A stretch of 64,000 nucleotides of DNA from NCBI GenBank assembly GCA_037957365.1, contig JARHVA010000081.1, forward strand, positions 2,870,001 through 2,934,000, written 5' to 3'. Source of the stretch: Torreya grandis (Eukaryota > Streptophyta > Pinopsida > Cupressales > Taxaceae). The translations under genes and the position numbers were made by a program. Under the pieces are notes generated by a model that was not told the origin of the DNA, searched no databases, and was given only the letters and a program-made list of their open reading frames with translations. The stretch's first letter is position 1. Each line of letters starts with the position of its first letter. Shown piece after piece: positions 46,138-61,540 of the stretch.

Positions 46138-46152
46138 TTTGGTGAGCCTGAC
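46138..46152 (+). promoter_or_regulatory. Element C primer-binding site
   Basis: TTTGGTGAGCCTGAC follows the LTR directly; element D has a decayed version. Primer tRNA not identified. Confidence 0.6.
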
Positions 46153-46600
46153 TAACTTTGAATATTTCTTAAAACCCTAGTTTTGCCTAGGGTTTATCTT
46201 CTTCCATTTTTTTTGCACTAGATTAAGGTTACAAACTTCTATTTTTTCTTAATTTTTGGCACAACCTAGATCATTAAAATTAACCCTATATTAAAGTTTC
46301 ATTAATTTAATGTAATTTAATTTTTTTCAAAATAAACCTCATTCAAACCCTAGATCCACATACTAGGTCCCTATGCATTCAAATACTAGCAATTAGGGTT
46401 TCACTTACAATCCTAATTTCTTATACACATTAGGTTAAAACTTTCTCATAGTTGCACATGTACTCATGTTAGATTACATTCTACCTCTTGTGTGCTTGCT
46501 ATTCATTATTTACATTATTTTATTTGGCAAATTTAAAATGCATCTAATAAATCTCCTACTCATGTAATTGATGAATTTCTAAAATTTTCTCATAATTATA
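46153..46600. other. Element C leader
   Basis: AT-rich leader with AAACCCTA and TAGGGTTT words near 46175-46410. No coding signal. Confidence 0.5.
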
Positions 46601-47620
46601 ATAATAAATGGATAAATTTTAAATATTTTACATTAGAACATGACAATGATTTCATTTATAATGATGATGATGGCTATGTTGTAATTATGGATATGAGGAT
46701 TATTATGAGCTTGAAAATGAAAATGTTGATGAGGATATATTAAATACATCTTCTTCTTTTTCCTCTCTCTCTTCTCTTACACCTCAAAATCAAACTAACA
46801 ATATAATGCCAAAATAAACTCTAGTTGGTAGTGCTTTGTTACAATGTGATCCTATATTTCCAACTACTTCTAATACCTCCTTATTCAAATTAAATAAATA
46901 TAAGTGTAATACACAAAATCCACTTTTTCATGATTCAAGTAAAGTAAAAAAGAGCAATGTATCTTCTTTACCCTTCTCAATTAAATTCAAAGAAGCATGT
47001 ACCAATGATATTACACCTTTTATCAATGAAAAAAATAAGGTAGATGAAATTATTTGATAACCTTTTTTTACATTTTGAGCTCAATACTTGATTTTTTGAA
47101 ACATATCAATAATGCAAATATATCTAAATCTTCTCCTACATGTCATAATATGCAAAATGAAAACATGATTGCTACTTATTCTACACTTGACTCCAAGATT
47201 GAAAGTAATAATCATTCATTCAATCCACACTTAGATAATGAAGAAATGCATTACATTAAACCCACACATGATGACACATTGCATGGTAGTAAAAATTTAA
47301 AATCTTCTCTTAGTCTCTCTCTTAGTGAGCATGTGAATGATATTTCTTCTACTCATACTTCTAAAAGTGAATTAAACTCTGATTTTGATGAACCTTGGAA
47401 TAATGATGATTAATATGATTATGGTAAAGAAGACATGGAGTATACCCCTTTTAGTTATCCTCCTACTTCACTTATTTCTCTTGTTCAAATAAATTCTAGG
47501 TCACATGATAAAACACACACACACACATACACTTATTCTTATGTTCATAATTTACATAACTTAAATTCACATGATAATAAAACACCTCATAATCAATTAG
47601 CACATGATAATTCTTTGTAA
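46601..47620 (+). pseudogene. Element C N-terminal acidic/Ser-rich ORF
   Basis: Coding-like frames: 46836-47057, then 47054-47413 and 47435-47620, the last two in the same frame with one TAA between (NNDD-stop-YDYGKEDMEYTPFSYPPT). Composition is rich in Ser, Asn, His and Asp, with LSLSLSEHVNDISSTHTSKS. It precedes the gag relic and is probably the gag N-terminal extension or a separate first ORF. No family recognised. Confidence 0.45.
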
Positions 47621-47859
47621 ATTAACAAAATAAGAGATACCAATTAATCTACCTCAACCCCCTTACAAAAGTAGAACATGTTTCTCAACCTAGCCTAAAT
47701 GAGGGTGTTAGCTCATTTCTCTCTAACTAGGTCCAAACTATGACACCTCCAAAGGTTACAGATGCAATATACCAAGGGCTAAGATAAATAACAAAATTCA
47801 AAAGTTAAATGAACCCCTTGATGATGATAATATACCTTCACAAGTGATAATTTCCTTGA

Positions 47860-48960
47860 TATATGTCATGGGTGATTTACAACAAGTACACCATCTCACA
47901 TTGGAGAATAAAGCATACCAATCTCGAGTTGATGCCAATGTCATCCATGGAAACCCTATTTCATCTAGAATATTTACTACAAGGTTGCCACCAAACATTT
48001 AGATACCAGTGTTACCTACATTTGATGGGCATGGAGACCCTACCTATAATTTTAGGCTTATGATAAATCCATGGCACATATAACCAACAAGTAGACTTTA
48101 CTAAAATTATTTTCAAGGTCCTTGTATGGGGAAGCACTAAATTGGTTCCAACATAAAATCCCTAGTGGGGCACTACATACATATGAGGAGTTAGAAGCAG
48201 TCTTTCTCAAGCACTACATATAGAATAAGGGACCTCGAGTCACACATGAGAGGTTACCTTCATTACATTAGGATGAGACAATTTTTTTTAATACATTCTA
48301 AGATTTAAATCATGTTTACATCAGTTGATTTACTAGCTCACATATTTATAGGTACAATACATCTTTGTTAGAGGTCTCATTTTTCATCTTAAGGATAGAT
48401 TATTATATTAGACATTAAAATCATTTTATCATCTATGTAACGTAGCTATTATATTAGAGGTAGAATTGGGTCTAGTGGTTATACATTCAGAGGTATATTT
48501 GAATGTAGGTTTCTCATATCCCTAGTCATTTAACATGGTACAAGAACCTACTCCATTTATAATTAAGAAACAAGTGGAATAAAAAAAAATGATAAAGATA
48601 CTCAATAAGGGAAAAGAGGCACTGCACAAAGCACCTCCTACAATGAGTAGAGCACAAGACACACACAAAGGGGTTATATAGTTTTCAGATAGGGATAGGC
48701 CTTATGACATCTTACTTACATTATTATATAAGAAGATGATCACACTTACTCATACTAAACATCATCCAACACACTATTTATATAGGGTACATAATAAGAC
48801 ATTATAATTTCCATAAGATAAATGGACATTCAAACAATCATTTTTATGTACTCCAAGACTGAATTGACCAAAATGTCAATCGAGGCATTATATCATTCAT
48901 GCAAGGGACACCAAGATCTTAGTCTCCATAGTATCCTAGAGCACACTCCTCTATGATAGA
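47860..48960 (+). pseudogene. gag: Element C gag relic
   Basis: Frames on the + strand read VHHLTLENKAYQSRVDAN, FTTRLPPNI, then a stop, IPVLPTFDGHGDPTYNF. After a frameshift: LFSRSLYGEALNWFQHKIPS and HTYEELEAVFLKHY. The pattern LPP...P.FDG.GDP...H / SL.G.A..WF..L / T..EL...F..HY is the plant gypsy gag core. A C-terminal part (FSDRDRPYDILLTLLYKKMI, LTHTKHHPTHYLY) follows to about 48960. Stops and shifts are many. Gag would form the virus-like particle. Confidence 0.72.
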
Positions 48961-49088
48961 GTTATCTTAGGACATTCCCTTTGAAAATCCATTGGTTACT
49001 CATCGTATAAACCATGTGGTTTCTAGGACACATATTTATGAGTAATCTCATGTACCACATATTCAAAAAAGATGGTAACTAGTTCACA

Positions 49089-49420
49089 GAGATCAGAACA
49101 TAATATTAGTTTGCAAACCGATCAAGATATTTTAAAATAACTATAGGGATCAGATTACACTTTAGTTTGCACACCAATCAATATATTTGGAAGCAACTAT
49201 AGAGATCAGAGCACAACATTAGCTCACACACAAATAAAGATATTTAAAAATAACCATAGATATTAGATCATAACTTTAGTTCACACACCGATCAAGATAT
49301 TTTTAAGAGATCACAAATATTAGAACATAGTCTATCAACCAATCAAAATATTTGCCAGAGATCATTGATCTTAGATTAAAATTTCAACATGATAGCCAAT
49401 CAATATCTTTATTATAGAGT
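49089..49420 (+). repeat. 57-bp tandem repeat (19 codons per unit)
   Basis: Units start near 49091, 49148, 49204 and 49261 (spacing 56-57 bp), with weaker ones near 49318 and 49367. The unit is GATCAGA...TTAGTTYACACACC followed by GATCAAGATATTT. Read in one frame it gives a degenerate TLVHTPIKIF peptide per unit. It follows the gag relic directly. Confidence 0.75.
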
Positions 49421-49794
49421 CTACACACCTAGCCAAAAGTAGTGTATCACACATAATTTTAGTTCCAAAGTCTACTTCTACACTGACACAACATGAGAAG
49501 TATGGTCATTGGTTCACCATGTTGACTGGGTTCAGATAGTACATACCAAAGTTACATGATCTACAAGCAAATATCTTATGAAAAACTTATAAAACACATA
49601 CCAACAAATAACATTACTAGTCCACTACACATGTCTACTTAAGAATTTTTAAATAGATAAAAAATTCATTACCATTACTTAGACAAATACCATATAGTTG
49701 TATTACCATTTAACATAATAAAAATAATTAAATATGTGTAAAAATTCACAATATAACCAGATTAAGATGCTAATATACATAATGCCCATATAAC

Positions 49795-50317
<523 letters not shown>

Positions 50318-51720
50318 TTAATCAAACAAATGATATTGAACACTAAAAAAATTATTATCCATCTCCACTAATCCATCCTTGACAAAATCATTAGGAATAT
50401 GATTCATCAGTATGTAGAGTGCAAACTCGATGGTAGTTTTCCAATACTCATTATCACCTGAACCTACACATACCCATGCAATGCATAAAATTACTATCCA
50501 AGTTACTACCAAATACATAGAATTTACAAATATACAAAGACAACTTACAATCGACATCCCTAAGGGGTTCTACATCTAATACATCCTCTACAACAATCCC
50601 ACCTTGTAAAAATAAAGGTGCCCATATATGATCTCTCCACTAGGCTGTATAAGAAATAATAACTCCTATGTCATTCACATATAGTATGTCAATCATCAGA
50701 TCTTGATTTGTCAATGAAATCAAGTATAACTCTATTTTCAATGGTTTAGGCCTACTACTTAGCCTCACTAGAGCTTGAGAACTTCTCAACCATACCAATA
50801 GTGTTAGGGGCACATCCTGAATAATAATGAACTATCATGTCACCCAATCATACGAGAACCTCTCATATAAATTAACCCAATGATCATGTGACTAATATCT
50901 CACTCAAACCCATCTTTGCTAAGCACCATCCTCAATCCATCCCTCATATCATGTGTATGGCCTCTAGATAATATCTCTGACTATCAAACTATCTAGCACA
51001 TGTTGACACTACATTGTGCTCCTCTGTAGGTGGAACCAATCACCTTGTAAATGTAACATTGACCTAATCATTTCTATATGCTCATATGCCTAATAGTGTA
51101 ATAGTGTGGAATATCTAATACCTCCTCCACACATATCCTACATAAAATGGTATAAATACCAGTACAAGTGGGTTAGTATAGTGTGACCCCACGAGTATAC
51201 AATACCATGATCCTCTATGTCGTACACTATCTCATGCATCCTGTAGGAGATTGATACCCAAATCCATCTACCACCATAAAAGATGGCAACCAAAATGTTA
51301 ATAACTTCTACAATTATAACACATCTATCATGATAATTAGTGATAATAACATATCACTATGGCTCCATGTACAATGAATACCTATAGCCATAACATTAAA
51401 TTATATATCATCCCATTATATAGCCCGATCATTTGTATCCTCATATAATAGAACTATGTTACAAGTAATAGGTAATCATAGGATCCTATACACATCCTCT
51501 AGGGTAATAGTCATCTCTTAGTAGGTAATTAGAACATGTAGGTATATGCATCCCACCTCTCACATAGTGAAATCATGATATGTTTTTCCTAGGTCATTAG
51601 ATCTAGGGATGCCATGTGACTTAGAACCACTATCTCTAGTATGGCCATCTTAGTGTGTGTCAGGGGTAGACGTCATAAGTTATCCATCATCTGGCTAGTC
51701 TAAAACTATCTCATATGTGC
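50318..51720 (-). pseudogene. Antisense plant mobile domain (PMD/MAIN-like) pseudogene in C
   Basis: Minus strand, opposite to the element. Near the start: LCERWDAYTYMF, a stop, LPTK, then after a one-base shift MTITLEDVYRIL (ATG at 51514-51512). This ERW...F.LP.GEMTITLEDV.RIL string is the hallmark of the plant mobile domain (aminotransferase-like PMD, as in MAIN and MAIL proteins). Weaker parts follow: RGHTHDMRDGLRMVLSKDGF near 50940 and an open C-terminal frame at 50557-50318. PMD proteins act in silencing, and PMDs are also carried by transposons. Stops make this copy non-functional. Confidence 0.68.
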
Positions 51721-52629
51721 ATCAACTTATAAAAATATAACCAAATTTGACATAAACAACATAAAATATAAGACCAATAGACAACAACAAGTAGAAAAAA
51801 CTAGCCAATAACAATAAGCATCACAAACTAGGCCTACTAGACACTAGTGTTGCATATAAGATAATAACATTGGATGATAGCACCATATCTAAGACACTGG
51901 TCCTAGGTCTTGGATAGTAACACCAATATCAAGACAAAAGTGACACATATCTAAAAATAGACCCTAAACTACTATATTTTCAATAAAAATAATAAAAATG
52001 CACTACAACTAATAAAAATAAGAAAAAGTACAGGATCCTTACTAGGGTAACTGCCTTACCGACCTGGATAAGTGCCTTCACCTCCTCATATTGGGTCAAA
52101 GTCATTCCTCCTCTCTTGACATATTCTCTATCTCAAACAAACAATTACTCTCAACTCAAATGATTCAAATTAATTGTCAAACTAATCAAATAACCTATTT
52201 AATTCAAATTTATCAAATTCCACCTTACTAAGGTTGACCTTGTGCACCAATTCCACCAACTAATACCAACTTCTTATCAACACAATATCTAGAGAATTGT
52301 AACTCTAATTTGTAAGTCATTTCTTGTATGTGAGACTTGACCTCAATGTGCCTCACCCTATATTAGTCAAAGCAATATCCTGATCACATATAACTCTAAA
52401 AAATGAGAAAAATGATATTATCATACTAAACTCAATATAGACAAAATGTTTATCCCTTTACCAATTTCAAAAATCAACTCTGTCACAATAAATAAACTAT
52501 TCAAACTTAAAACAACATCACACCCACTATTTAACACTAGCACATATGATCATTACCACTTTTGGTTAGATGACCTCACCTCAATCTCAGCTTTGTCACC
52601 AAAATGGGGGGAAAATACACATAGATTTC
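51721..52629. other. Element C spacer
   Basis: AT-rich; ACTAGTGTTGC and GACACTGGTCCTAGG-like words around 51840-51930, but no array or domain that I can define. Confidence 0.4.
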
Positions 52630-53130
52630 TTTAGGTATAGCTATTCAGACACATAGTTATACTTTGGTACAAATATTTAAACACATAGGTCTACTCAGAT
52701 ACATATATTTAGGCACATAGGTTCACTCAGATACAAATATTTAGGCACATGGGTTTACTTAGATACAACTATTTAGACATATAGGTCTACTCAAATACAC
52801 CTATTTAGACATACAAGTCTACTCAGATATAGCTATTTAGACACACATGTCTGCTTAATTAGAGATATTCAGATATACAAGTCTACTCAAATATAACTAT
52901 TCAAATACATAGGTCTACTTAGATACATCTATTGAGATACATAAGTCTACTCAGATATATCTATTCAGATACATAGGTTTATTTAGATACAACTACTTAG
53001 ATATATAATTTGACTTAGATACACATGTTTACTTAGCTATAACTACTTAGATATACAAGTTTATTCATATATGTAGGTTCACTTAGATATTGAGGTTCAC
53101 TCATTTATAAAGGTTCACTCAGATATATAG
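52630..53130 (+). repeat. 32-bp tandem repeat
   Basis: About 15 diverged units of ATACAACTATTTAGACAC followed by ATAGGTCTACTCAG. The first units keep exact 32-bp spacing. Confidence 0.85.
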
Positions 53131-53283
53131 ATTTTCAAATACATAACTACATTATTCAGATATCAAGATTGGGGGCATGCTGTAGAGAACACATCCTTGA
53201 TCTCTATTTTTAGATTACTAGGTTACACTCAGTATCATCACTAGGATATCACTAGGATCGCACCATTTTGGGTCATAAAATCA

Positions 53284-53560
53284 TCTATATAAGTTGATAC
53301 ATATCCTTTTACCAGACCTAGTTTACATACTCAGATTCAATACACACATCAGAGTAGGACCAAACATGACTTATTTCTACACACATTTAGTTTACATGCT
53401 CAAGTTTAGTTTAGATATCAGAGTGGGGAAATGCAAGCCTTATTTCTCCACATATTTAATTTACATACTTAGATTCAGTCTAGATATCAAGGTGGGGGTA
53501 AAATAGGGTTATATTCCTTATGATTCAATTCACTATTTAGATTCAATACACATGACATCC
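53284..53560 (+). repeat. About 69-bp tandem repeat
   Basis: Three to four units with AGTTTACATACTCAGATTCA and AGATATCAGAGTGGGG. The ORF at 53294-53506 is this repeat in translation. Confidence 0.75.
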
Positions 53561-53720
53561 ACATTATGGATTTCCTCTTCACATATTTCACTCTATCTCC
53601 TATCCACTCCTTTGGCAAAGAAGTGAGCCAGGTCAAGAACACATCCACATAGGTAAGTATAGGTACGCATTTCTATTTTCATTTTAATCTATTACTTTCA
53701 TTTCATTTCATTACTAGAAT

Positions 53721-53734
53721 AAAAGGGAGGCAAA
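53721..53734 (+). promoter_or_regulatory. Element C polypurine tract
   Basis: AAAAGGGAGGCAAA directly before the LTR start TGTATACACCC. Confidence 0.75.
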
Positions 53735-54930
53735 TGTATACACCCTAATTTGGTCAAGCAACCATAAGTACTATGTATTTTTTTGCTCTTTCACATGAAG
53801 GTCTTAATGATGAATAAAATCCTTATTTGCATGGTCATTTTGGGACTTTCAATATTTCTTGTCTTATCTTCCCTATTTGTTTCACCCCAAGTGGTCCTAA
53901 GTCACCCCTCCCAGTCACAAGGTCCCTTAACCTATCCTACTTGGTCTTATCTCTATTTTTATGCCTTAGGATACTAGAACCATTTTCAAGATAATAGTGT
54001 CATGTGGCACTAGAGTCCAATTATGGATCTAGTGTCCACACCATGTTTAGTTCCTAACCCTACATTGAGCCTTATCTTATGTTTTTTATCCCTCTTTTAT
54101 GACTTGTCAGCCTACAAACAAGGTCTTATATTCAAATCAAAGTTCCTTCTATATAAAGAGCCTCACAAGGCATTATACATCTCACACTTTCTATGTTGGT
54201 ACATAATTACATAAAATCAATGAACAATACAACTCAATAATCTATATACTACTCAACTATCACATTTAGACATTGCATGCTTGATTAAATAAGGGCTTAA
54301 GAGAAAGTCATTATATCATACCATGCACATTCCTTAAGAGAGAAATACATGTGATCTAAGACCCATAACATTGGGGTTAATGCAAGTAGTGGCTAGGATA
54401 ATAGGGGTTTTACTCCATGTGATCATAATATCCCACAACTCAATTTTTCATTTTATTTTGCATTTGATCTAAATGTTTTTTCATGTGTACAGGTACTCAT
54501 TAAGGTTTTGGAAGATATTTAGCTAAAATATTAACACAAGAGAGATATCAAAAGATATAGAACCAACTATAGGTCCTATAGAACCTCATGTAACTTCCCT
54601 AAAAGTTATACACATTTCCTCCAAGAGGGAACTAGTGCCATAATTGGACACTAGAGCCAATGTCCACATAAGGGTGTTACTATTAGTGATCAAATTTTAG
54701 CTACAATCATAGAATGAAAGGTGTCTACCTATTTCTCCAGCCTATTTCAGCCTCCTGAGCCATGAGAATACCTATTTTATTATAGATAAGTGTTCTTTAT
54801 CTCTATTCTTGCTATTTTGTAAAAGGTTTGTCAAATCAATTATTTCTAATTTTCATTCTAGATTATTGTTATACTCACCACTTTAACAACATAGGATTTA
54901 CACATTTATAAGTCCTAAAATTTTACAACA
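53735..54930 (+). mobile_element. Element C 3' LTR, 1196 bp
   Basis: TGTATACACCCTAATTTGG to AATTTTACAACA with intact TG/CA ends; direct repeat of 44931-46137. Confidence 0.92.
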
Positions 54931-54935
54931 GATAT
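54931..54935 (+). repeat. Right target duplication of element C (GATAT)
   Basis: Identical to 44926-44930. Confidence 0.85.
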
Positions 54936-57299
<2,364 letters not shown>

Positions 57300-57720
57300 T
57301 TGATTTTCTTAACTAAGATCAAATTTAAGGTCCTATTCATGGATTTGGCTTGGCCATTAACCTATGGGTAGTATAAAGAGGTTGTGTGGTGAGATATACT
57401 AAATCTATTGTATAAATCATGTACCTCAAAGTTTTTAAAATGGGATCCATTGCCTATGATGATGACTTATGGGATCCTAATCCTAAAAATGATCTACTTT
57501 AAGATAAAGTTGGAAATTAAAAATATAGTAATTATTATCAATGACATAACTTCTACACACTTAGCAAAGTATTTTTTAGTCATGATAATAAAGTGATGGC
57601 CATTTGAAGAAGTAGTAGAGAGCTTTCCAACTATGTCTAGCCCCCAAGTAAATAAGGTTAATGGAGTAACAATGGGATAGAGTGCCCAAGTGGGATATAA
57701 TATCATGGGAGGAGTGTTGA
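57300..57720 (-). pseudogene. Remnant E integrase catalytic core
   Basis: Reads: TLFTWGLDIVGKLSTTSSNG, HHFIIMTKKYFAKCVEV, ISNFILK, a stop, then VIIIGNGSHFKNFEVHDLYN and VNGQAKSMNRTLNLILVKK. This is the rve domain of a plant gypsy integrase. The GLD Asp remains. The usual TDYF Asp reads Lys, the SDNGSHF Asp reads Gly (IGNGSHF) and the GQAES Glu reads Lys (GQAKS). Confidence 0.8.
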
Positions 57721-57965
57721 CACCTTTTGAATTTCCTTATGTATTTAATAGCATCATGATCAATGGTTTGCCATAATTATCCCATCATATGAATCTTACA
57801 AGTAATTATGTGTCTATTGAAATGTCCACCACAAACTAGTGTGTCAATGAAAGAGGACCTTTTATTACTCATCTTGATCGACACATATGAGTAACATGTT
57901 ATCAAAAGATTTACAATAGATAATATCATCTATAATAATACATTTATTTTTAATGATGTGAAGGC
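57721..57965 (-). pseudogene. Remnant E integrase zinc-binding domain
   Basis: Broken frames read IDDIIYCKSFDNMLLICVDQ, GGHFNRHIITCKIHMMG and DAIKYIRKFKRCQ, matching the HHCC region that precedes gypsy integrase cores; the first Cys of the CxxC pair is lost (FKRC). Confidence 0.65.
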
Positions 57966-58052
57966 ATCGCTTGTGCTGTGAGTTATCACCTTTAATTAAC
58001 TATGAACAACTAAATAGTGTATAATGTTAGAATACCAAGCTGAAGAGACAAT

Positions 58053-58055
<3 letters not shown>

Positions 58056-58120
<65 letters not shown>
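58056..58120. repeat. (TA)n microsatellite inside remnant E
   Basis: About 32 uninterrupted TA units, between the RNase H and integrase parts of E. Confidence 0.95.
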
Positions 58121-58124
<4 letters not shown>

Positions 58125-58510
58125 ATAACCTCATCATGGAATTTAGTATCAATGAGGTCACCAAATTCTATAGGATATTTTCCAACCAATCAGCAATGAC
58201 TTGTCCTTTGATGGACTTTTGGTTGACATAGGTAAGCTTAATCTCATTCAAAAGCATGATAAAATGACCAACCTTCTGTGAGAGGGATGGCTAGGCTAAG
58301 AATGCTCATAAATATTAGGACTTAACTATAATCCTCATTTTTTGTTAAGCATGTAATGTATTGATCACTTGGTTGTGAAGATAATGGCCAAACACTCTTT
58401 TTCATCTTGTGTATAATAAGTCTCATATTCAATAAGAGTGCAACTAATGAAGTAGATGTGTAACACACAACCACAAAAATACTCCTCAAACACAACCAAC
58501 TACCCATTTT
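58125..58510 (-). pseudogene. Remnant E RNase H domain
   Basis: Minus-strand frames read IYFISCTLIEYETYYTQDEK, ECLAIIFTTK and HYML near 58400-58460, then KLTYVNQKSIKGQVIADWLE near 58190-58240. These are the YY..EKECLA.IF and QK.IKGQ.IADWL segments of gypsy RNase H. The relic ends near 58510; RT, protease and gag are not found upstream. Confidence 0.72.
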
Positions 58511-60849
58511 TTAATGGATATATAAGAAATTTTAGTTTTATAACACTATGTTACCAATATTTAATATGTTTTATATACTAATACACACTAGCTATTTTTC
58601 ACAACTAAATTCCAAAGTCCAATTCTCATGTCACACATATTATTCATCCATTATTATGATTCCTCATTTCCTTCATAATTTAGTGTCATGCCATCTTATT
58701 TATTATTTTATAAATTCATAGTATGTTTATCTTATCCTTTATATTATCCACAATAATAAAGGTCAGATTTAGCTAAGTCCCCTATGTGGGACCATAGCCT
58801 AAAGCATTCTTAAAATTACCACTATTTTGAAGTTATCACTTAGCATGGGATACATCTATTATTTCTATTGAATTGCTTTCCACCACTTTTGCATTCCCCT
58901 CAATATTTAATTAAAAATAATTAAGTTTGATCCCTAATTTGTCTATTATTGTCCCTTCCAATTTGGAGCTAAATCCCATCTTTACTTTCCTCAAACTCAC
59001 CAAGTTTTCAATTTCATTGGGCAATGTTATCTCTCTATATTTTTTACTTTATTATCCGTAAGCCTTTTAAACTTTTAATATTTATGAATCCATCTTGAAG
59101 ATAGAGAGGGACCAATCCCTCAAAACTCTAATGGTTATAAAATATCATTTCTTGGTATGACCAAGAGAATTATAATGATTATATAATGCTCAAAAAATAA
59201 CAAGGTCATCATGTACCAAGTCTCTATGGGATAGACATAGCTCATATGTGATGATTTCAGGGATTGATGTGATGTTTTTTACATTAGAATGTGAAAAAAA
59301 AAGATTAGTCAAATTTAGCTCATACACATTATAATGTAACAATAGATCAGGGAAAATAAAATTGTTTTCTAAGTAGGAAATCATATAAATAATTTAAAGA
59401 TAAAATTATGAATCACTCAATATCATGAACTAACAAATTATTTAAAATAAACCACATAAAAATACATTTTGAATATATTTAAGAAAATGTATAAAATGAA
59501 TGCAAGTGAAACAAAGGTTTACTAATTATATTACCAATTCCATTACACAATTCAAATTGAGGTGCTTGTATAACATTGTAATTGCATTCCAACAATATAT
59601 GTTCTATTGAATACATACTATATGATATGTGCATGTAACATATACATTAACATTTTAGAAAAAAAAATGAACATTATAAATAATTATTAAAATATACAAA
59701 ACCTACGCCATATGTTTAAGGTGTTCCACATGAAAATATTAACTTTTAAAAATGATAAATGATCTATTGGTTGTTTAATCTCTCTCTATTTATTATTAGT
59801 GATCAATACTTAAATTGAATTCAAATTAGAATTTGAACCAATAACCTACATGTACACAAACATCCTAAAATTATTCAAGTCAATAACTAATAAATACTTG
59901 AGATAATTTTTAAATGTCAAAACTATTTTTAAAATATTATTTTGAAAAGAAAAAATAAAAATTTAACTTGACCGAAAGGTGTAACCTAAAGTAATAACAG
60001 GCTAGGAAAGGATTTAATGCCATGCTGGTGAAATTAAAAAAATCTCATCCTTTATAAAATGTACTTTTATTTATAGACTTAATTCCTTAATGAAATGGGC
60101 CTATTTATGTCTTTATGTCTCTTGTATAGGTTTGCATCTACCTAGAAACTATCTTATATAGAATCATCTCCAAAGTAATGATCTTGTCAATATATGCAAG
60201 GCCAATCTAAAATAAGCATACATATGTCAACTGAACTTCTAAATTAAGGGTGAGACACCATGAAGGGGCCTAGTCTTCCAATTTTTACACCTCAAAGGCT
60301 CAATCCAATGAAACTAATAAAATCCAAAAATTAAAATCCTTTCTATAAAAATTCTAAGCAACCATTGTCTAGGAGGGATATTATATGGATGAAGCACTGT
60401 AGCCACTTAAATAGATTTATAACCAAAATTTTGTGTATGTTTAATTTTATTTTTTAGATATTTTTCCACAAAATATGCATTGATAATTTACAGCGTTGAA
60501 CTATCTTTCTGAAAAGGGTTCCTAACTACCACTTCACAATACCCTGTTGTAAAATTATATGGAGCTCCCTTCCTGGTAGAACTAAATAAGTTAATCTACT
60601 TGGGAAAGATAGTCTCTCAAGTATCCAATATTTATGAATTTGACTGAGGAAGGAGTGGAATACAATTTTTTTATGTTCTCTATTATATATTTACAAACTT
60701 AGGCTTAAAAAAAAAAGTTTTTTGGCCAAATGAAAGGCTCTAAATTCAAGGCTCTAAATTCAAGGCCTTGTTGTCTTCCATTATGTTGGTTTAGTTTATG
60801 CTATTATTGTTGTTGTTGCAAATACCAAAATCATTATTTTCAATTGTCA
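58511..60849. other. AT-rich spacer, nothing recognised
   Basis: No domain or RNA gene seen. The minus-strand ORF at 59190-59384 has no family resemblance. Confidence 0.45.
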
Positions 60850-61540
60850 AATTTCAAGTTCAAATGCAATAAAATTAAGATGACTTAAGCTTGGAAAATA
60901 AGGATTGACAATTTTTCAATACATTCAGGCAAAAACTTAGGTAAAAATGCTCTAAAAGTGAGAGAACCAAAGATTTCAAAACAAAGAGATATGAACATTT
61001 TTCTAGAATTTTCCCATGGTACCAAGATAATCTTAAGTGCAAATGCAACCAAACTAACTATATTTATGATTGTATGCTAGTGAGATCTGAATAATTTTCT
61101 AATGCTTTCTTTAGTAGGATAATTTTAAACATAAATCCAACCAAACTATGACTATTTAATATTGTAAAACAATGACTTGGACATGCTTTCAAAATTCCCT
61201 GTAACACCATAATTTCAAATGTAAATGCCCCTAAAGTGAGATAGTTTAGGATTGTATAACAAAGAGATCTAAATAATTTTTCTACTGCACAAGTTTAAGT
61301 GCAAATACAACCTAATTAAGATAATTTACAATTGCATAACATAGTGATTTACACTTATTCACAATTCTTTTTAGTAACAAAAATTTATGTATAAATGCAA
61401 CAAAAATGATAAGATTTAAGCATGTAAAATATAGGGATCTAAAAAATTTTCCAAAATTTTCTTCATTAATAGAACTTGTGTAAATGCAGCTAAAATAAGA
61501 TGATTTAGGCTTATAAACAATAAATCTAAGAAAAATAATC
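60850..61540. repeat. Diverged tandem repeat of about 90 bp
   Basis: The word AAGTGCAAATGCAACC or variants recurs near 61035, 61127, 61217, 61297, 61386 and 61475, with an earlier one near 60857. Between them lie GATNATTTANNATTGTATAAC and GAGATCTAAATAATTTT blocks. About seven units. Confidence 0.7.
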
